The notes under the pieces: generated by a model
Told to the model about the DNA's origin: nothing
The model's database searches: none
The model's input: the letters and a program-made list of their open reading frames with translations, nothing else
Made by a program: the position numbers and the translations under genes
Assembly: GCF_002288365.1 (NCBI RefSeq)
Contig: NZ_CP016782.1
Span: 868,001 to 932,000 of the forward strand
DNA length: 64,000 nt
Source: Candidatus Planktophila limnetica
GTDB taxonomy: Bacteria > Actinomycetota > Actinomycetes > Nanopelagicales > Nanopelagicaceae
Direction: 5' to 3'
Shown here: piece after piece, positions 43,178-52,719 of the stretch
Numbering within the stretch: position 1 is the stretch's first letter
Layout of the letters: the number at the start of each line of letters is the position of its first letter

Positions 43178-44146
43178 TTATTTTGCTGCAAATGCACTGA
43201 TTAACTCATACATCACATGCGATGCTGCGATGCCCGTAATCTGGGCATGATCATATGCTGGAGCGACTTCAACGATGTCTGCGCCAATGACCTTCATGCC
43301 AGCTGTTGCGCGAAGTACAGATAATAATTCGCGACTTGTTAGTCCACCCGCCTCTGGTGTTCCAGTTCCAGGTGCATGTGCAGGATCTAATACATCAATA
43401 TCAATACTTATATATACAGGACGCTTTCCAACGCGAGCCTTCAACTTCTCTATTGCAGCGTTAACACCGAGATCTTGGAATTCAACGCTAGAAAAGATTT
43501 GAAAACCGAGTGCTTTGTCATCGGTGAGATCTTTAGCCGCATAGAGCGGGCCGCGGATACCAATGTGCATGCAGCCTTCTGGATCTAGTAAACCCTCTTC
43601 ACTTGCACGTCTAAATGTTGTGCCGTGTGTGTAATCGGCGCCAAAGTATGAATCCCATGTATCAAGGTGAGCATCGAAGTGCACAACGCTAATGGCACCG
43701 TGCTTAGCCTTAAGGGAGCGAAGAATTGGAAGAGTAATTGTGTGATCTCCCCCGATTGTCACAATCTTCTTTGCACGTTCTGATAATTGGTCATAGCTTT
43801 TATGAATACTAGAAATTGCTTCTTCAATATCAAATGGATTAGCTGCAATATCTCCAGCGTCTACAACTTGTTGTGTTGCAAATGGAGAAACATTTGCTGC
43901 TGGGTTGTATGGTCTAAGCAATCTAGAAGATTCACGGACGTGGTTTGGACCAAAGCGGGCGCCTGGGCGATATGAAACTCCAGTATCAAATGGAACGCCA
44001 ACAATTGCTACATCAACATCGCTTACTTCACTGAGCTGTGGCAAGTGAGCAAATGTGGCAATGCCGCCATAGCGTGGCATCTGCGTTGCGTCCACTTGGC
44101 CAACAATTTTGCCCGTATTAACGCGAGGAGTTTTGTTTTCGCTCAT
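43178..44146 (-). CDS. Agmatinase/ureohydrolase-family enzyme
   Basis: 322 residues. The metal-binding motifs are intact: [19 protein letters not shown] and [20 protein letters not shown]-terminal [19 protein letters not shown] is typical of agmatinase/guanidinobutyrase/guanidinopropionase members. It hydrolyses a guanidino compound to urea and an amine. Neighbouring NCS1 permease and amidases make agmatine or 4-guanidinobutyrate reasonable substrates; the exact one is not readable. No clear ribosome site. Confidence 0.88.
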   Translation of the reverse strand: MSENKTPRVNTGKIVGQVDATQMPRYGGIATFAHLPQLSEVSDVDVAIVGVPFDTGVSYRPGARFGPNHVRESSRLLRPYNPAANVSPFATQQVVDAGDIAANPFDIEEAISSIHKSYDQLSERAKKIVTIGGDHTITLPILRSLKAKHGAISVVHFDAHLDTWDSYFGADYTHGTTFRRASEEGLLDPEGCMHIGIRGPLYAAKDLTDDKALGFQIFSSVEFQDLGVNAAIEKLKARVGKRPVYISIDIDVLDPAHAPGTGTPEAGGLTSRELLSVLRATAGMKVIGADIVEVAPAYDHAQITGIAASHVMYELISAFAAK

Positions 44147-44259
44147 TGTTTAAGAGTACTAGGTCAATTATGCGCAATTACATCTAGCGCTTATACCTAT
44201 TTACTGTAAGTATTTGCCTCCAAGCCCCACACACACACGGGGACCAACAAGGAGGATGA

Positions 44260-45987
44260 ATGAGACGCTCTAGAACGCTCGTATCTCTCATCGCCCTGAG
44301 CTTTGTTCTCAGTGCATGCGGTAGCTCGAGTTCTGACAGTGGTTCAGATTCAAATGCTCAAGGTCAAGAAGGTGTACTTGCACCTTATGACGCATCAAAA
44401 GCTGGTGGAACATTAACTCTCGTTGCAAAAGGTGCAGCTGGAACTCTTGATCCACACATTAACTACACACTTCAATTCTGGCAGCTATACCAGGCAACTT
44501 ACGATGGTCTACTTGCATTTAGAAAAGTAGATGGTCCTAAGTCATTTGAAACTGTTCCTGACTTAGCAGAAGCTCTACCAGAACTTAGTGATGGTGGAAA
44601 GACACTTACATTTACATTGCGTAAGGGAATTAAGTTCTCAGATGGTCGCGATGTAACAGTTAATGATGTTAAAGCATCATTTGAACGAATCTTCAAAGTT
44701 TCTTCACCAACAGCCGGTGGTTTCTATAACGGTATCGTGGGCGCAGATGCATGTTTGGCTAAGCCAGCAACTTGTAAACTCGATCAAGGTGTAGTCGTTG
44801 ATGAAGCAACAAATAAGATTGTGATTAATTTGACTGCACCAGATGCAACAATTAATTACAAGCTTTCGTTGCCACACGCAGTGATCCTTCCTGCTGATGC
44901 TCCATCAAAGGATGCGGGTACAACTCCAATTCCTACAACAGGTCCTTACATGTTTGCATCCTATGATCCAAACAAGGAACTTAAGATGGTCCGTAATCCA
45001 AACTTCACAGAGTGGAACCGCGAATCACAGCCAGCTGGTTATCCTGATGAAATCGTTTACCAATTCGGCCTAACAGCTGAAGCTCAGGTAAATGCGATCA
45101 AGAATGGCCAAGCTGACTGGATGCTCGATCCAATTCCTGCTGACCGTTTGTCTGAAATCGGTACAGAGCTTCCAAATCAAATCAATGTTCACACATTGAC
45201 AGCGATGTGGTACTTGCCAATGAATAACAACTTGGCACCATTTGATAACGTCAAAGCACGTCAGGCTGTTAACTACGCACTTGACCGCAATGCAATGGTA
45301 AAGATCTTCGGTGGAGAACAACTTGCATCCCCTGCATGTACATTCTTGCCACCTGGATTCCCAGGGCACAAGGACTTCTGCCAGTACACAGCAGGTGCTT
45401 CAGTTGAATCTCCAGCAGCAAGTTGGTCTGCGCCAGATCTTGAAAAGGCAAAGCAACTCGTTAAGGAGTCAGGCACAGCTGGCCAAAAGGTTGGCGTTGT
45501 TGTCTCTGATGATGAAGTGAATAAGCAGATGGGTGAGTACGTACAAAGCGTTCTTAACCAGATTGGTTACAAGGCAACCTTGAAGCCAATTTCAAGCAAC
45601 ATTCAATTCACATACATTCAGAACACAAAGAACAAGGTTCAAATCTCGGTATCCCAGTGGTATCAAGATTTCCCAGCAGCGATGGACTTCTCGTACATCT
45701 TGCTCGGTTGTGAATCATTTACACCTGGTTCAGATTCATCTATCAACATGGCTGGTTATTGCAACAAAGCACTTAACAAGCGCATGATCGATGCAATGGA
45801 TCTAGGCGTAACAGATCAAGCAGCTGCTGATAAAGAGTGGGGCGAAATTGATCAAGCGATCATGAATGAAGCTCCAGTTGCTGTGGCCTTTACTCCAAAG
45901 CAGATTGACTTCTTGTCTGCTCGTGTAAAGAACTACAACTTCTCTAAGCAGTTCTACATGTTGGTTAGCCAACTGCAGGTCAAGTAA
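44260..45987 (+). CDS. Peptide/oligopeptide-type ABC substrate-binding lipoprotein
   Basis: 575 residues. Signal with lipobox LSAC at Cys20, then a Ser/Asp-rich linker. The family-5 pattern is seen: GTLTLVAKGAAGTLDPHINYTLQFWQLYQATYDGLLAF and TLTFTLRKGIKFSDGRDVTVNDVKASFERI, ending VKNYNFSKQFYMLVSQLQVK. A very good GGAGGA precedes the ATG at 44260. First gene of an Opp/Dpp operon; the permease starts 4 bases after the stop. Substrate could be peptides, nickel or other small ligands. Confidence 0.92.
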   Translation: MRRSRTLVSLIALSFVLSACGSSSSDSGSDSNAQGQEGVLAPYDASKAGGTLTLVAKGAAGTLDPHINYTLQFWQLYQATYDGLLAFRKVDGPKSFETVPDLAEALPELSDGGKTLTFTLRKGIKFSDGRDVTVNDVKASFERIFKVSSPTAGGFYNGIVGADACLAKPATCKLDQGVVVDEATNKIVINLTAPDATINYKLSLPHAVILPADAPSKDAGTTPIPTTGPYMFASYDPNKELKMVRNPNFTEWNRESQPAGYPDEIVYQFGLTAEAQVNAIKNGQADWMLDPIPADRLSEIGTELPNQINVHTLTAMWYLPMNNNLAPFDNVKARQAVNYALDRNAMVKIFGGEQLASPACTFLPPGFPGHKDFCQYTAGASVESPAASWSAPDLEKAKQLVKESGTAGQKVGVVVSDDEVNKQMGEYVQSVLNQIGYKATLKPISSNIQFTYIQNTKNKVQISVSQWYQDFPAAMDFSYILLGCESFTPGSDSSINMAGYCNKALNKRMIDAMDLGVTDQAAADKEWGEIDQAIMNEAPVAVAFTPKQIDFLSARVKNYNFSKQFYMLVSQLQVK

Positions 45988-45991
45988 GTAG

Positions 45992-47008
45992 ATGACTACG
46001 CACGAACCAGCGTTCGATCTCTCTTCGGAGAGTCCGGGCAAAATTGCCCTCCGAACGCTGGTTCGTGATCGTAGATCATGGGTTGCGTCAACGATGTTGG
46101 TCATCGTTGTCGCACTTACCCTGGCTGCTCCGCTGTACGCCTCCCTCGTTTCAAAGACTGATCCATTTGTTTCAACCATTAACGGAACCGTTGTCTTAGA
46201 TGGTGTTGAAGTTCAGGTTTTACAACAATCAACTGAAGGACTCAGACTTGGTGTTAATCCGATTGGTCCTACATGGAAAATTGGTCCTTACTTTTTAGGC
46301 GCCGATAATCAAGGTCGCGACGTCGCAGCACGCTTGTTATATGGCGGCACAAATACTCTATTAATCGGATTTTCAGCCGCGGCTCTGACTTTGATTGTTG
46401 CAACAATCGTTGGTGTTATCGCTGGCTATTCAGGAAAAATTATTGACTCTGTTATCTCTCGAATTTTAGATGTGATTTGGGCATTTCCAGTTTATTTACT
46501 CTCAATTTCACTCTCAGTTGTGCTTCTTACAAGCGGATTTAAATGGGGCCCGCTTTCGCTAGAAGCAGGCTCACTCTATTTACCAATATTTATTATCGGT
46601 CTTGTCTATGTGCCATACGTAGCACGCCCAATTCGCGGGCAAGTATTAGCTCTACGTGAACGTGAGTTTGTAAAGGCTGCAATCGGTGGCGGTGCGAAGA
46701 ATTCAACAATTATCTTTCGTGAAATCTTGCCTAACGTAATTCCCAGCGTTTTAGTCTTTATCCCTTTGATGGTTTCTCTTGCCATGCTTACTGAATCAGC
46801 ACTCTCCTTCTTATCTATTGGTGTTCAGCCACCAGATGCTTCATGGGGCACGATTATTAAAGATGGTCTTGGACTTCTATACACGCGACCAATAGTTGCT
46901 CTGACTCCGGGTCTTTTCATCGTTATTACTGCTGTCTCACTTAACTTACTAGGTGACGCCGTACGCGATGCACTCGATCCAAAAGCTCGTCTGCGTGGTG
47001 CATTTTGA
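45992..47008 (+). CDS. Opp/Dpp-type ABC permease (DppC-like)
   Basis: 338 residues. N-terminal SPGKIALRTLVRDRRSW is the OppC_N motif, then six helices and the loop VKAAIGGGAKNSTIIFREILPN. The first 25 codons lie on an RNA structure (46001-46067) with a 16-bp outer stem. The order here is DppC-like before DppB-like, the reverse of many systems. Coupled by TTGA overlap to the next permease. Confidence 0.9.
   Translation: MTTHEPAFDLSSESPGKIALRTLVRDRRSWVASTMLVIVVALTLAAPLYASLVSKTDPFVSTINGTVVLDGVEVQVLQQSTEGLRLGVNPIGPTWKIGPYFLGADNQGRDVAARLLYGGTNTLLIGFSAAALTLIVATIVGVIAGYSGKIIDSVISRILDVIWAFPVYLLSISLSVVLLTSGFKWGPLSLEAGSLYLPIFIIGLVYVPYVARPIRGQVLALREREFVKAAIGGGAKNSTIIFREILPNVIPSVLVFIPLMVSLAMLTESALSFLSIGVQPPDASWGTIIKDGLGLLYTRPIVALTPGLFIVITAVSLNLLGDAVRDALDPKARLRGAF
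46001..46067 (+). promoter_or_regulatory. Coding-embedded three-way RNA junction at the start of the DppC-like gene
   Basis: Outer stem: 46001-46016 (cacgaaccagcgttcg) pairs perfectly with 46052-46067 over 16 bp. Inside it are two hairpins: CTCTC-TTCG-GAGAG (46019-46032), a C(UUCG)G tetraloop, and GGGCA-AAAT-TGCCC (46036-46049). The start codon lies 9 bases upstream. Likely controls or protects mRNA between binding protein and permease. Confidence 0.75.
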
Positions 47009-47973
47009 CGCGATTTATCATTAAGCGCCTTGCTGCTGCCGTATTCGTTCTGGTCTCCATCAGTATCTTGGTCTTTCTCATCTTCTTTGCAACTCCTGGT
47101 GTAGATCCAGCAGCCCGTATTGCAGGACGAAATGCTGATCAACTTACCTTGCAGCAAGTGCGCGCAACATTTGATTTAGATAAACCAATTCATATTCGTT
47201 ATGTGTCGATGATGAAGCACTTATTTATTGATCGCGACTTAACTTCCTATGTAAACCGCGGCGCAGAAGTGTTGCCACAACTTACTCAAGCGATTCCAGC
47301 GACTCTTTCACTTGTTTTTGGTGCAGCCATTATTTGGTTATTCCTCGGATTAGTACTTGGAATAACGGCCGCCGGAATGCGAAAATCTTGGGTCGATCCT
47401 GCCATTGGCATTATTGGAATCATTGGCGTTTCCCTGCCCGTTTATTGGCTCGGCGAGGTGGTCAACTTAATAACGCAAGGGCGTTTGCACGCCACTTTGT
47501 TTAGGTGGGTTCCACCACTTGGTTATGTTCCATTTACCGAAAGCCCCGGTGGTTGGTTCTTAGCGCTGCTCTTTCCTTGGCTGACGCTCTCACTTTTATA
47601 TGCTGGTATTTATATTCGTGTAATCCGCAGCGAAATTGTTGGATTGATGCAAGAAGATTACATAAAGACAGAGCGCGCTAAGGGCGCTGGTGAAAAACGT
47701 ATTTTGATTAAGCATGCAAGTCGCATGAGTCTTATTACTGTTGTTTCACTCTTCGGATTAGATTTTGGCGCCCTCGTTGGCGGATCAGCTCTTCTGACAG
47801 AAGTTGTCTTTGGTATTCAAGGCGTGGGTCGACTGACCTTTACAGCGCTACAAAACTTTGATCTACCTCTGATTATGGCCACAGTTATGTATGCAGCTTT
47901 CTTTATTGTTATCGCAAACGCCGTAGTTGACTTGGTTTACGCGTGGATAGATCCGCGGGTGCGTCGTGGCTGA
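47005..47973 (+). CDS. Opp/Dpp-type ABC permease (DppB-like)
   Basis: 322 residues from a TTG at 47005 that overlaps the preceding stop (TTGA). N-terminal ITRFIIKRLAAAVFVLVSISILVFLIFF-type opening (here TRFIIKRLAAAVFVLVSIS), about six helices and the loop IKTERAKGAGEKRILIKHASRMSLITVV. The pattern matches DppB/OppB. Overlaps the DppD-like gene by 8 bases. Confidence 0.9.
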   Translation: MTRFIIKRLAAAVFVLVSISILVFLIFFATPGVDPAARIAGRNADQLTLQQVRATFDLDKPIHIRYVSMMKHLFIDRDLTSYVNRGAEVLPQLTQAIPATLSLVFGAAIIWLFLGLVLGITAAGMRKSWVDPAIGIIGIIGVSLPVYWLGEVVNLITQGRLHATLFRWVPPLGYVPFTESPGGWFLALLFPWLTLSLLYAGIYIRVIRSEIVGLMQEDYIKTERAKGAGEKRILIKHASRMSLITVVSLFGLDFGALVGGSALLTEVVFGIQGVGRLTFTALQNFDLPLIMATVMYAAFFIVIANAVVDLVYAWIDPRVRRG

Positions 47974-48946
47974 GAAATTACTAGAAGTTAAAAACCTCTG
48001 CGTCTCCTTTAAGACTCGCAAAGGCACCGTTCGCGCTGTAAACAATCTTTCATTTTCGATCAACCATGGTGAGGTTCTAGGCATCGTGGGCGAATCAGGA
48101 TCGGGCAAGAGCGTTTCCATGAGCGCGGTCATGGGTTTAATCAAAGATGACAATGCAGAAATAACTGGTGAAGTTTTATTTAACGGAGAAGATTTACTCA
48201 AGAAAAGCGATGATGAATTACGCGCAATCCGAGGTAAAGATATTGCGATGGTTTTTCAAGACCCTATGACTGCGTTGACACCTGTCTACACAATCGGTTG
48301 GCATATTCGCGAACAACTTCAATTACACGGCAATATTTCAAACCAAGCAGCCAAACTACGCGCCATTGAATTATTAGAAGAAGTGGGGATTCCAGATCCT
48401 GCCAAGCGCGTGGATCAATATCCTCATGAATTCTCGGGCGGCATGAGACAGCGTGCAATTATTGCGATGGCACTATCGCTTAATCCAAAGCTGCTCATTG
48501 CAGATGAACCAACGACTGCGCTAGATGTAACAATCCAGGCGCAGATTTTGGATCTCTTGGAAAGATTACGTAAGACCCATAACTCATCCATCATCATCAT
48601 TACTCACGATATGGGAGTTGTATCCGAACTCTCCTCTGAAGTATTAGTCATGTATGCAGGCCGCATGGTTGAGCGATCAACTAAGAGTGCTCTCTTTGCT
48701 AACCCACAACACCCCTACACAAAGGGATTGATGAACTCTGTGCCACGCGTTGATCGTGCTCGCACATCACGACTTGAAACTATTTCGGGTCAGCCAGCAT
48801 CCCTTCTTAATCTGCCTAGTGGTTGTGCATTTAGAACGCGTTGTTCATCTGCCCATGCGGCTTGCACCGAGCAACCTGTCTTTACCGCCGATAGCAATGG
48901 ATATGGCGCAGCATGCTTTCTTCTCACAGAAGGAGCGCGCTCATGA
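47966..48946 (+). CDS. Opp/Dpp-type ABC ATPase (DppD-like)
   Basis: 326 residues from a GTG at 47966. Walker [14 protein letters not shown], signature [16 protein letters not shown], Walker [14 protein letters not shown], and the C-terminal oligopeptide motif with [14 protein letters not shown], a cluster of cysteines typical of this family. Pairs with the DppF-like ATPase that overlaps its stop by 3 bases. Confidence 0.92.
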   Translation: MAEKLLEVKNLCVSFKTRKGTVRAVNNLSFSINHGEVLGIVGESGSGKSVSMSAVMGLIKDDNAEITGEVLFNGEDLLKKSDDELRAIRGKDIAMVFQDPMTALTPVYTIGWHIREQLQLHGNISNQAAKLRAIELLEEVGIPDPAKRVDQYPHEFSGGMRQRAIIAMALSLNPKLLIADEPTTALDVTIQAQILDLLERLRKTHNSSIIIITHDMGVVSELSSEVLVMYAGRMVERSTKSALFANPQHPYTKGLMNSVPRVDRARTSRLETISGQPASLLNLPSGCAFRTRCSSAHAACTEQPVFTADSNGYGAACFLLTEGARS

Positions 48947-49902
48947 GCAATGAAATTTTAAGTGTGAAGAACATCAGCAAGATTTATGAATCAAGTGGTG
49001 GCAGTTTTGGCCGCAAAAATAAGGTTTCAGCACTCGATGGCGTCTCATTTAATCTTGCGCAAGGTGAAACTCTTGGCATTGTTGGCGAATCCGGATGCGG
49101 TAAATCAACTCTTGGACGAATCATCTCTCGCCTGGACTCCCCTACGTCAGGTGAAATCATCTATAAAGGAAATGACATTGCAAAGAAATCACTGGCTGCA
49201 ATGCGTCCGCTACGTAAAGAGATTCAATTTATCTTCCAAGATCCTTATGCATCCCTTAATCCACGTCGCCAAATTGGTGCAATCATCGAAGAGCCAATGC
49301 GCATTCATGGGGTTAGCAAAGATGAGCGTCGTGCCCGCGCACATGAGCTACTTGAAAAAGTTGGTTTAGATAAGAATTCCTATGAAAAATACCCGCACGA
49401 ATTCTCTGGTGGGCAACGCCAACGCGTTGTGATTGCTCGCGCTTTAACACTCAAGCCAGAGTTGATCATTGCAGATGAGCCCGTCAGCGCACTCGATGTT
49501 TCTATTCAGGCACAGGTTCTTAACCTCTTTAAAGAGCTGCAAGATGAGATGAAGTTGACCTACGTCTTCGTAGCGCACGATCTCGGTGTCGTGCGACATA
49601 TCTCAGATCGCATTGCCGTTATGTATCTAGGAAAAATAGTTGAACTGGGCACTGTTGAAGAGATCTATAACAACCCGCAACATCCATATACGAAGGCTTT
49701 GTTATCGGCTAACCCACGCATTGATCAAAGCGCACAGAACACCCGCCAGATTCTGACCGGAGATATTCCATCACCACTTAATCGACCAAGTGGATGCTCA
49801 TTTCACACACGCTGTCCTATTGCGGTCGCAGAGTGCAGCACACGCGAACCAGAGCTACGCCGTATTGGCGCAGTCGATGTTGCTTGTAATTTAGTCGTGT
49901 GA
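48943..49902 (+). CDS. Opp/Dpp-type ABC ATPase (DppF-like)
   Basis: 319 residues from the ATG at 48943 (ATGA overlap with the DppD-like stop; AGGAG upstream). Walker A GESGCGKSTLGR, signature FSGGQRQRVVIARAL, Walker B LIIADEPVSALD, and the C-terminal GCSFHTRCPIAVAEC. Last gene of the five-gene operon. Convergent 12-base overlap with the hydrolase gene. Confidence 0.92.
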   Translation: MSNEILSVKNISKIYESSGGSFGRKNKVSALDGVSFNLAQGETLGIVGESGCGKSTLGRIISRLDSPTSGEIIYKGNDIAKKSLAAMRPLRKEIQFIFQDPYASLNPRRQIGAIIEEPMRIHGVSKDERRARAHELLEKVGLDKNSYEKYPHEFSGGQRQRVVIARALTLKPELIIADEPVSALDVSIQAQVLNLFKELQDEMKLTYVFVAHDLGVVRHISDRIAVMYLGKIVELGTVEEIYNNPQHPYTKALLSANPRIDQSAQNTRQILTGDIPSPLNRPSGCSFHTRCPIAVAECSTREPELRRIGAVDVACNLVV

Positions 49903-50769
49903 ATCTAAAAACTCAGATACAACTCTTTTAAATTTAGCTGGTTCTTCCACATGTGGCATGTGAGATGACTCAGCAAATAGTTCCCACTTAGATCCGGGAA
50001 TTAAGCCTTGAATCTCTTTAACCATTGCAGGAGTTGCTTCGTCATATTGGCCAGAAACCAAAAGAGTTGGCGTGCTTATCTCTTTTAGTTGTGGGCGAAT
50101 ATCCCAGTGCTTAAGTGATCCAATTACGTGGAACTCACTAGGTCCATTCATCGTGTGATACACAGTTGGGTCTGCGGCCAATTGCTCAAAGCTTGCAAGC
50201 ACATATGGTGGCTGCGGAATTCGGCACAGGTGGCGTGAATAAAAGACATCAACAGCTGCAACATATTCTGGGTCTTCGGTTGTCTCTGCAGCTTCGTGCT
50301 TAAGAAGAGTTGCTTCAACTTCAGGCGGTAACTCTTTGCGCAACTTGTTTGCTTCAGATACCCAGACTTCCATGCTCGCAGGTGAGTCTGCAATTACCAT
50401 CGCGTTTAATCCCTTTGGCTTTGTAATTGCAAATTGCATTCCAAGCATTCCGCCCCAGGATTGACCAACAATGTCGTACTTATTTGAAATACCTAAGTGC
50501 TCGGTCAAGAGCACGAGCTCTTCCATAAACAACTCTGGAGTCCAGAACTCTTTTGGCTTATCCGGTAAATGCGTTGAGTTACCGCAACCAATTTGGTCAT
50601 ACAAAACGCCTGCGCGCCCTGTTTGCGCTAGTACTTCAGCGATTGGTTCACAGTAGTTATGGCCCGCACCTGGTCCACCATGCAAAATCATGACAGGAGT
50701 CTTTGAACTCTTTAGATCGCCAACTACTCGATACCACGTGCTTCCATGCTGCCATTTCATTTCACTCAT
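49891..50769 (-). CDS. Alpha/beta hydrolase, proline iminopeptidase-like
   Basis: 292 residues. HGGPGAGHNY (oxyanion loop), GQSWGGMLGMQFA (nucleophile Ser, GxSxGG), then a cap region and QYDEATP and SHMPHVEEP with the acid and histidine. This is the S33 proline iminopeptidase pattern; related enzymes cleave small amides. Begins 3 bases after the formamidase stop, so both are cotranscribed. A peptide-related role would fit the adjacent Opp operon. Confidence 0.88.
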   Translation of the reverse strand: MSEMKWQHGSTWYRVVGDLKSSKTPVMILHGGPGAGHNYCEPIAEVLAQTGRAGVLYDQIGCGNSTHLPDKPKEFWTPELFMEELVLLTEHLGISNKYDIVGQSWGGMLGMQFAITKPKGLNAMVIADSPASMEVWVSEANKLRKELPPEVEATLLKHEAAETTEDPEYVAAVDVFYSRHLCRIPQPPYVLASFEQLAADPTVYHTMNGPSEFHVIGSLKHWDIRPQLKEISTPTLLVSGQYDEATPAMVKEIQGLIPGSKWELFAESSHMPHVEEPAKFKRVVSEFLDSHD

Positions 50770-50772
50770 AAT

Positions 50773-51699
50773 TTACATTCCCTTAAATGGTCGTGGACAT
50801 GCAGCGATCTTAGGAACGCGCATACGTGCAATTTTTGTACCTGGAGATGGATGACATGATTGTGCAATTCCGACATCGCCGGCTACAGATAAGAAGATGA
50901 ATGCATCTTCATAGGTAAATCCCCATTGTTCAACTAGTAATTGCGCTGCTTCTTCGCACGCTAATTTAATTGCTTCATTGAGATCGCTATCTGTTGTTCC
51001 GTGGGTGAACCAAGAGTCTGCTGTTTCAGTAACTGGCCAACGAGCAGCCTTGCCTTTTAGAACGTTAACTTCAATTAAAACATCTCCACCGATTTCAACA
51101 CCGGTTCCTGAAATTTCGCCATCTCCCATAGATGCGTGCATGTCACCAATTGCTAGTAGCGCACCTGATTGGAAAACAGGCATGTGCACAGTGGATCCAA
51201 CGCGATTGAAGTGATCATCCATGTTTCCGCCGTGGCGTCCTGCTGCAAATGTTGCAATTTCACCTTCGGCAGGTGCAACACCGATCACACCGAGCATTGG
51301 CACTGCAGGAAATGAAACGCGATCATTCATATGAACAGTTCCATCTTTTACTTTAAAGATTCGAGTCGCTGGTGCTTTAACTTTATGAATAAGTTGTCCC
51401 CACTCAGGGATAACCATTCCGGCGCCCTGTGCACCTGGATCAATGCGGTGAAGTGTTACTGAGAGAGAATCTCCTGGTTCGGCGCCTTCAACATAAATTG
51501 GACCTGTTGCGCTATTAACTCGTGCTAAATCTAATTTTTCTACGGTGTCAGCTTCGGATTGAACTTGGCCTGTAAAACAATCCCATGTTTCTAGGTGAAT
51601 TGTTGCGCCTGATTTAACACGCAATACAGGTTTCATATCCGTTGAATATGCCCAGACGTGTTGGTCTTTACCGATGTGATGATCTGCTTCGTATTTCAC
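50773..51699 (-). CDS. Acetamidase/formamidase family protein, copy 1
   Basis: 308 residues from a GTG at 51699, supported by GGAGGA 5 bases upstream. FmdA/AmdA-family motifs: LETWDCFTGQVQSEADTV, ATGPIYVEGAEPGDSL, GDMHASMGDGEISGTGVEIGGDVLI and ITHGT-like TWFTHGTTD. It hydrolyses formamide or acetamide to ammonia and the acid. Divergent from its paralog 88 bases away; upstream of the proline-iminopeptidase-like gene. Confidence 0.93.
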   Translation of the reverse strand: MKYEADHHIGKDQHVWAYSTDMKPVLRVKSGATIHLETWDCFTGQVQSEADTVEKLDLARVNSATGPIYVEGAEPGDSLSVTLHRIDPGAQGAGMVIPEWGQLIHKVKAPATRIFKVKDGTVHMNDRVSFPAVPMLGVIGVAPAEGEIATFAAGRHGGNMDDHFNRVGSTVHMPVFQSGALLAIGDMHASMGDGEISGTGVEIGGDVLIEVNVLKGKAARWPVTETADSWFTHGTTDSDLNEAIKLACEEAAQLLVEQWGFTYEDAFIFLSVAGDVGIAQSCHPSPGTKIARMRVPKIAACPRPFKGM

Positions 51700-51786
51700 G
51701 CATCCTCCAAAGAGTCCAATTAGTGTGCTCATTGTGCCCCAGTTGTATGTGGCGTGTGAAGTGAAATTGAAGATAGATTTACCGCC

Positions 51787-52719
51787 ATGACAACTATGTA
51801 TCCCACCGCAAAGCACTATCTAACTCGCGACCATCACACCCAGAGTTTTGGCAGCGAATTTAGCCCAGCACTTCGTGTGGCAGCCGGTGAGCAGATACAT
51901 GTACAAACCTGGGATTGCTATAAGGGACAAGTATTAGTCGATGCGGATTTAACAAAAGTAATCGATGATGCACAAGTCAATCCCGCAACTGGACCAATCT
52001 ATGTTGAAGGCGCCGAACCTGGCGACACGTTAGCTGTAACAATTATTGATATTAAAACCGAAGCACGGGGTGCGGCGCGATTTGCAGCCGGTGAAGGTCA
52101 ATTACATCAAAAGGCTAAGGGTCCTTATGGAACTTTCTTTGATGTTGCTAACGGCGTAATTAAGATGAATGAGAAAGTTTCATTTCCGATTAGTCCGATG
52201 CTTGGTGTCATCGGTGTTGCACCAGCATCTGGTTCGATTTTAACGATGCCTGCTGGCAAACATGGTGGCAACTTAGATAACAACATGAACAAAATTGGTT
52301 CCACTATTTATCTTCCCGTTAAGCACTCAGGTGCTCTACTTGGTATCGGAGATATGCACGCATCAATGGGCGATGGCGAAATCTGCGGTACAGGTGTTGA
52401 AATTGGTGGAGATGTATTAATTGAAGTAAACGTCATCAAATCCATAACTACTGACTTTCCTGTTACTGAAACAGCAGATTCATGGATCACTCACGGTGTG
52501 GCCGTAGATGATATTCAAGAAGCGATGACGCTTGCCTGCGAAGAGGCTGCTGGATTGCTGGTTAATCATTGGGGATTTACATATGAAGATGCATTTATCT
52601 TCTTATCTGTGGCGTGCGATCTTGGTATCGCACAAAACGTTCATCCTTGCGAAGGAACTGTTATTGCAAAGGTGCGCGTACCAAAGATCAGTGCGTGTCC
52701 TAAACCTTTTAAAATCTAA
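51787..52719 (+). CDS. Acetamidase/formamidase family protein, copy 2
   Basis: 310 residues. Same motifs as the divergent copy: QTWDCYKGQVLVDADLTK, ATGPIYVEGAEPGDTL, GDMHASMGDGEICGTGVEIGGDVLI and VTETADSWITHGVA. Despite the shared blocks, the central 40 residues (ARGAARFAAGEGQLHQKAKG versus the other copy) differ, so the substrates may differ. No clear ribosome site, so a leaderless start is possible. Convergent 4-base overlap (CTAA) with fdhD. Confidence 0.93.
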   Translation: MTTMYPTAKHYLTRDHHTQSFGSEFSPALRVAAGEQIHVQTWDCYKGQVLVDADLTKVIDDAQVNPATGPIYVEGAEPGDTLAVTIIDIKTEARGAARFAAGEGQLHQKAKGPYGTFFDVANGVIKMNEKVSFPISPMLGVIGVAPASGSILTMPAGKHGGNLDNNMNKIGSTIYLPVKHSGALLGIGDMHASMGDGEICGTGVEIGGDVLIEVNVIKSITTDFPVTETADSWITHGVAVDDIQEAMTLACEEAAGLLVNHWGFTYEDAFIFLSVACDLGIAQNVHPCEGTVIAKVRVPKISACPKPFKI

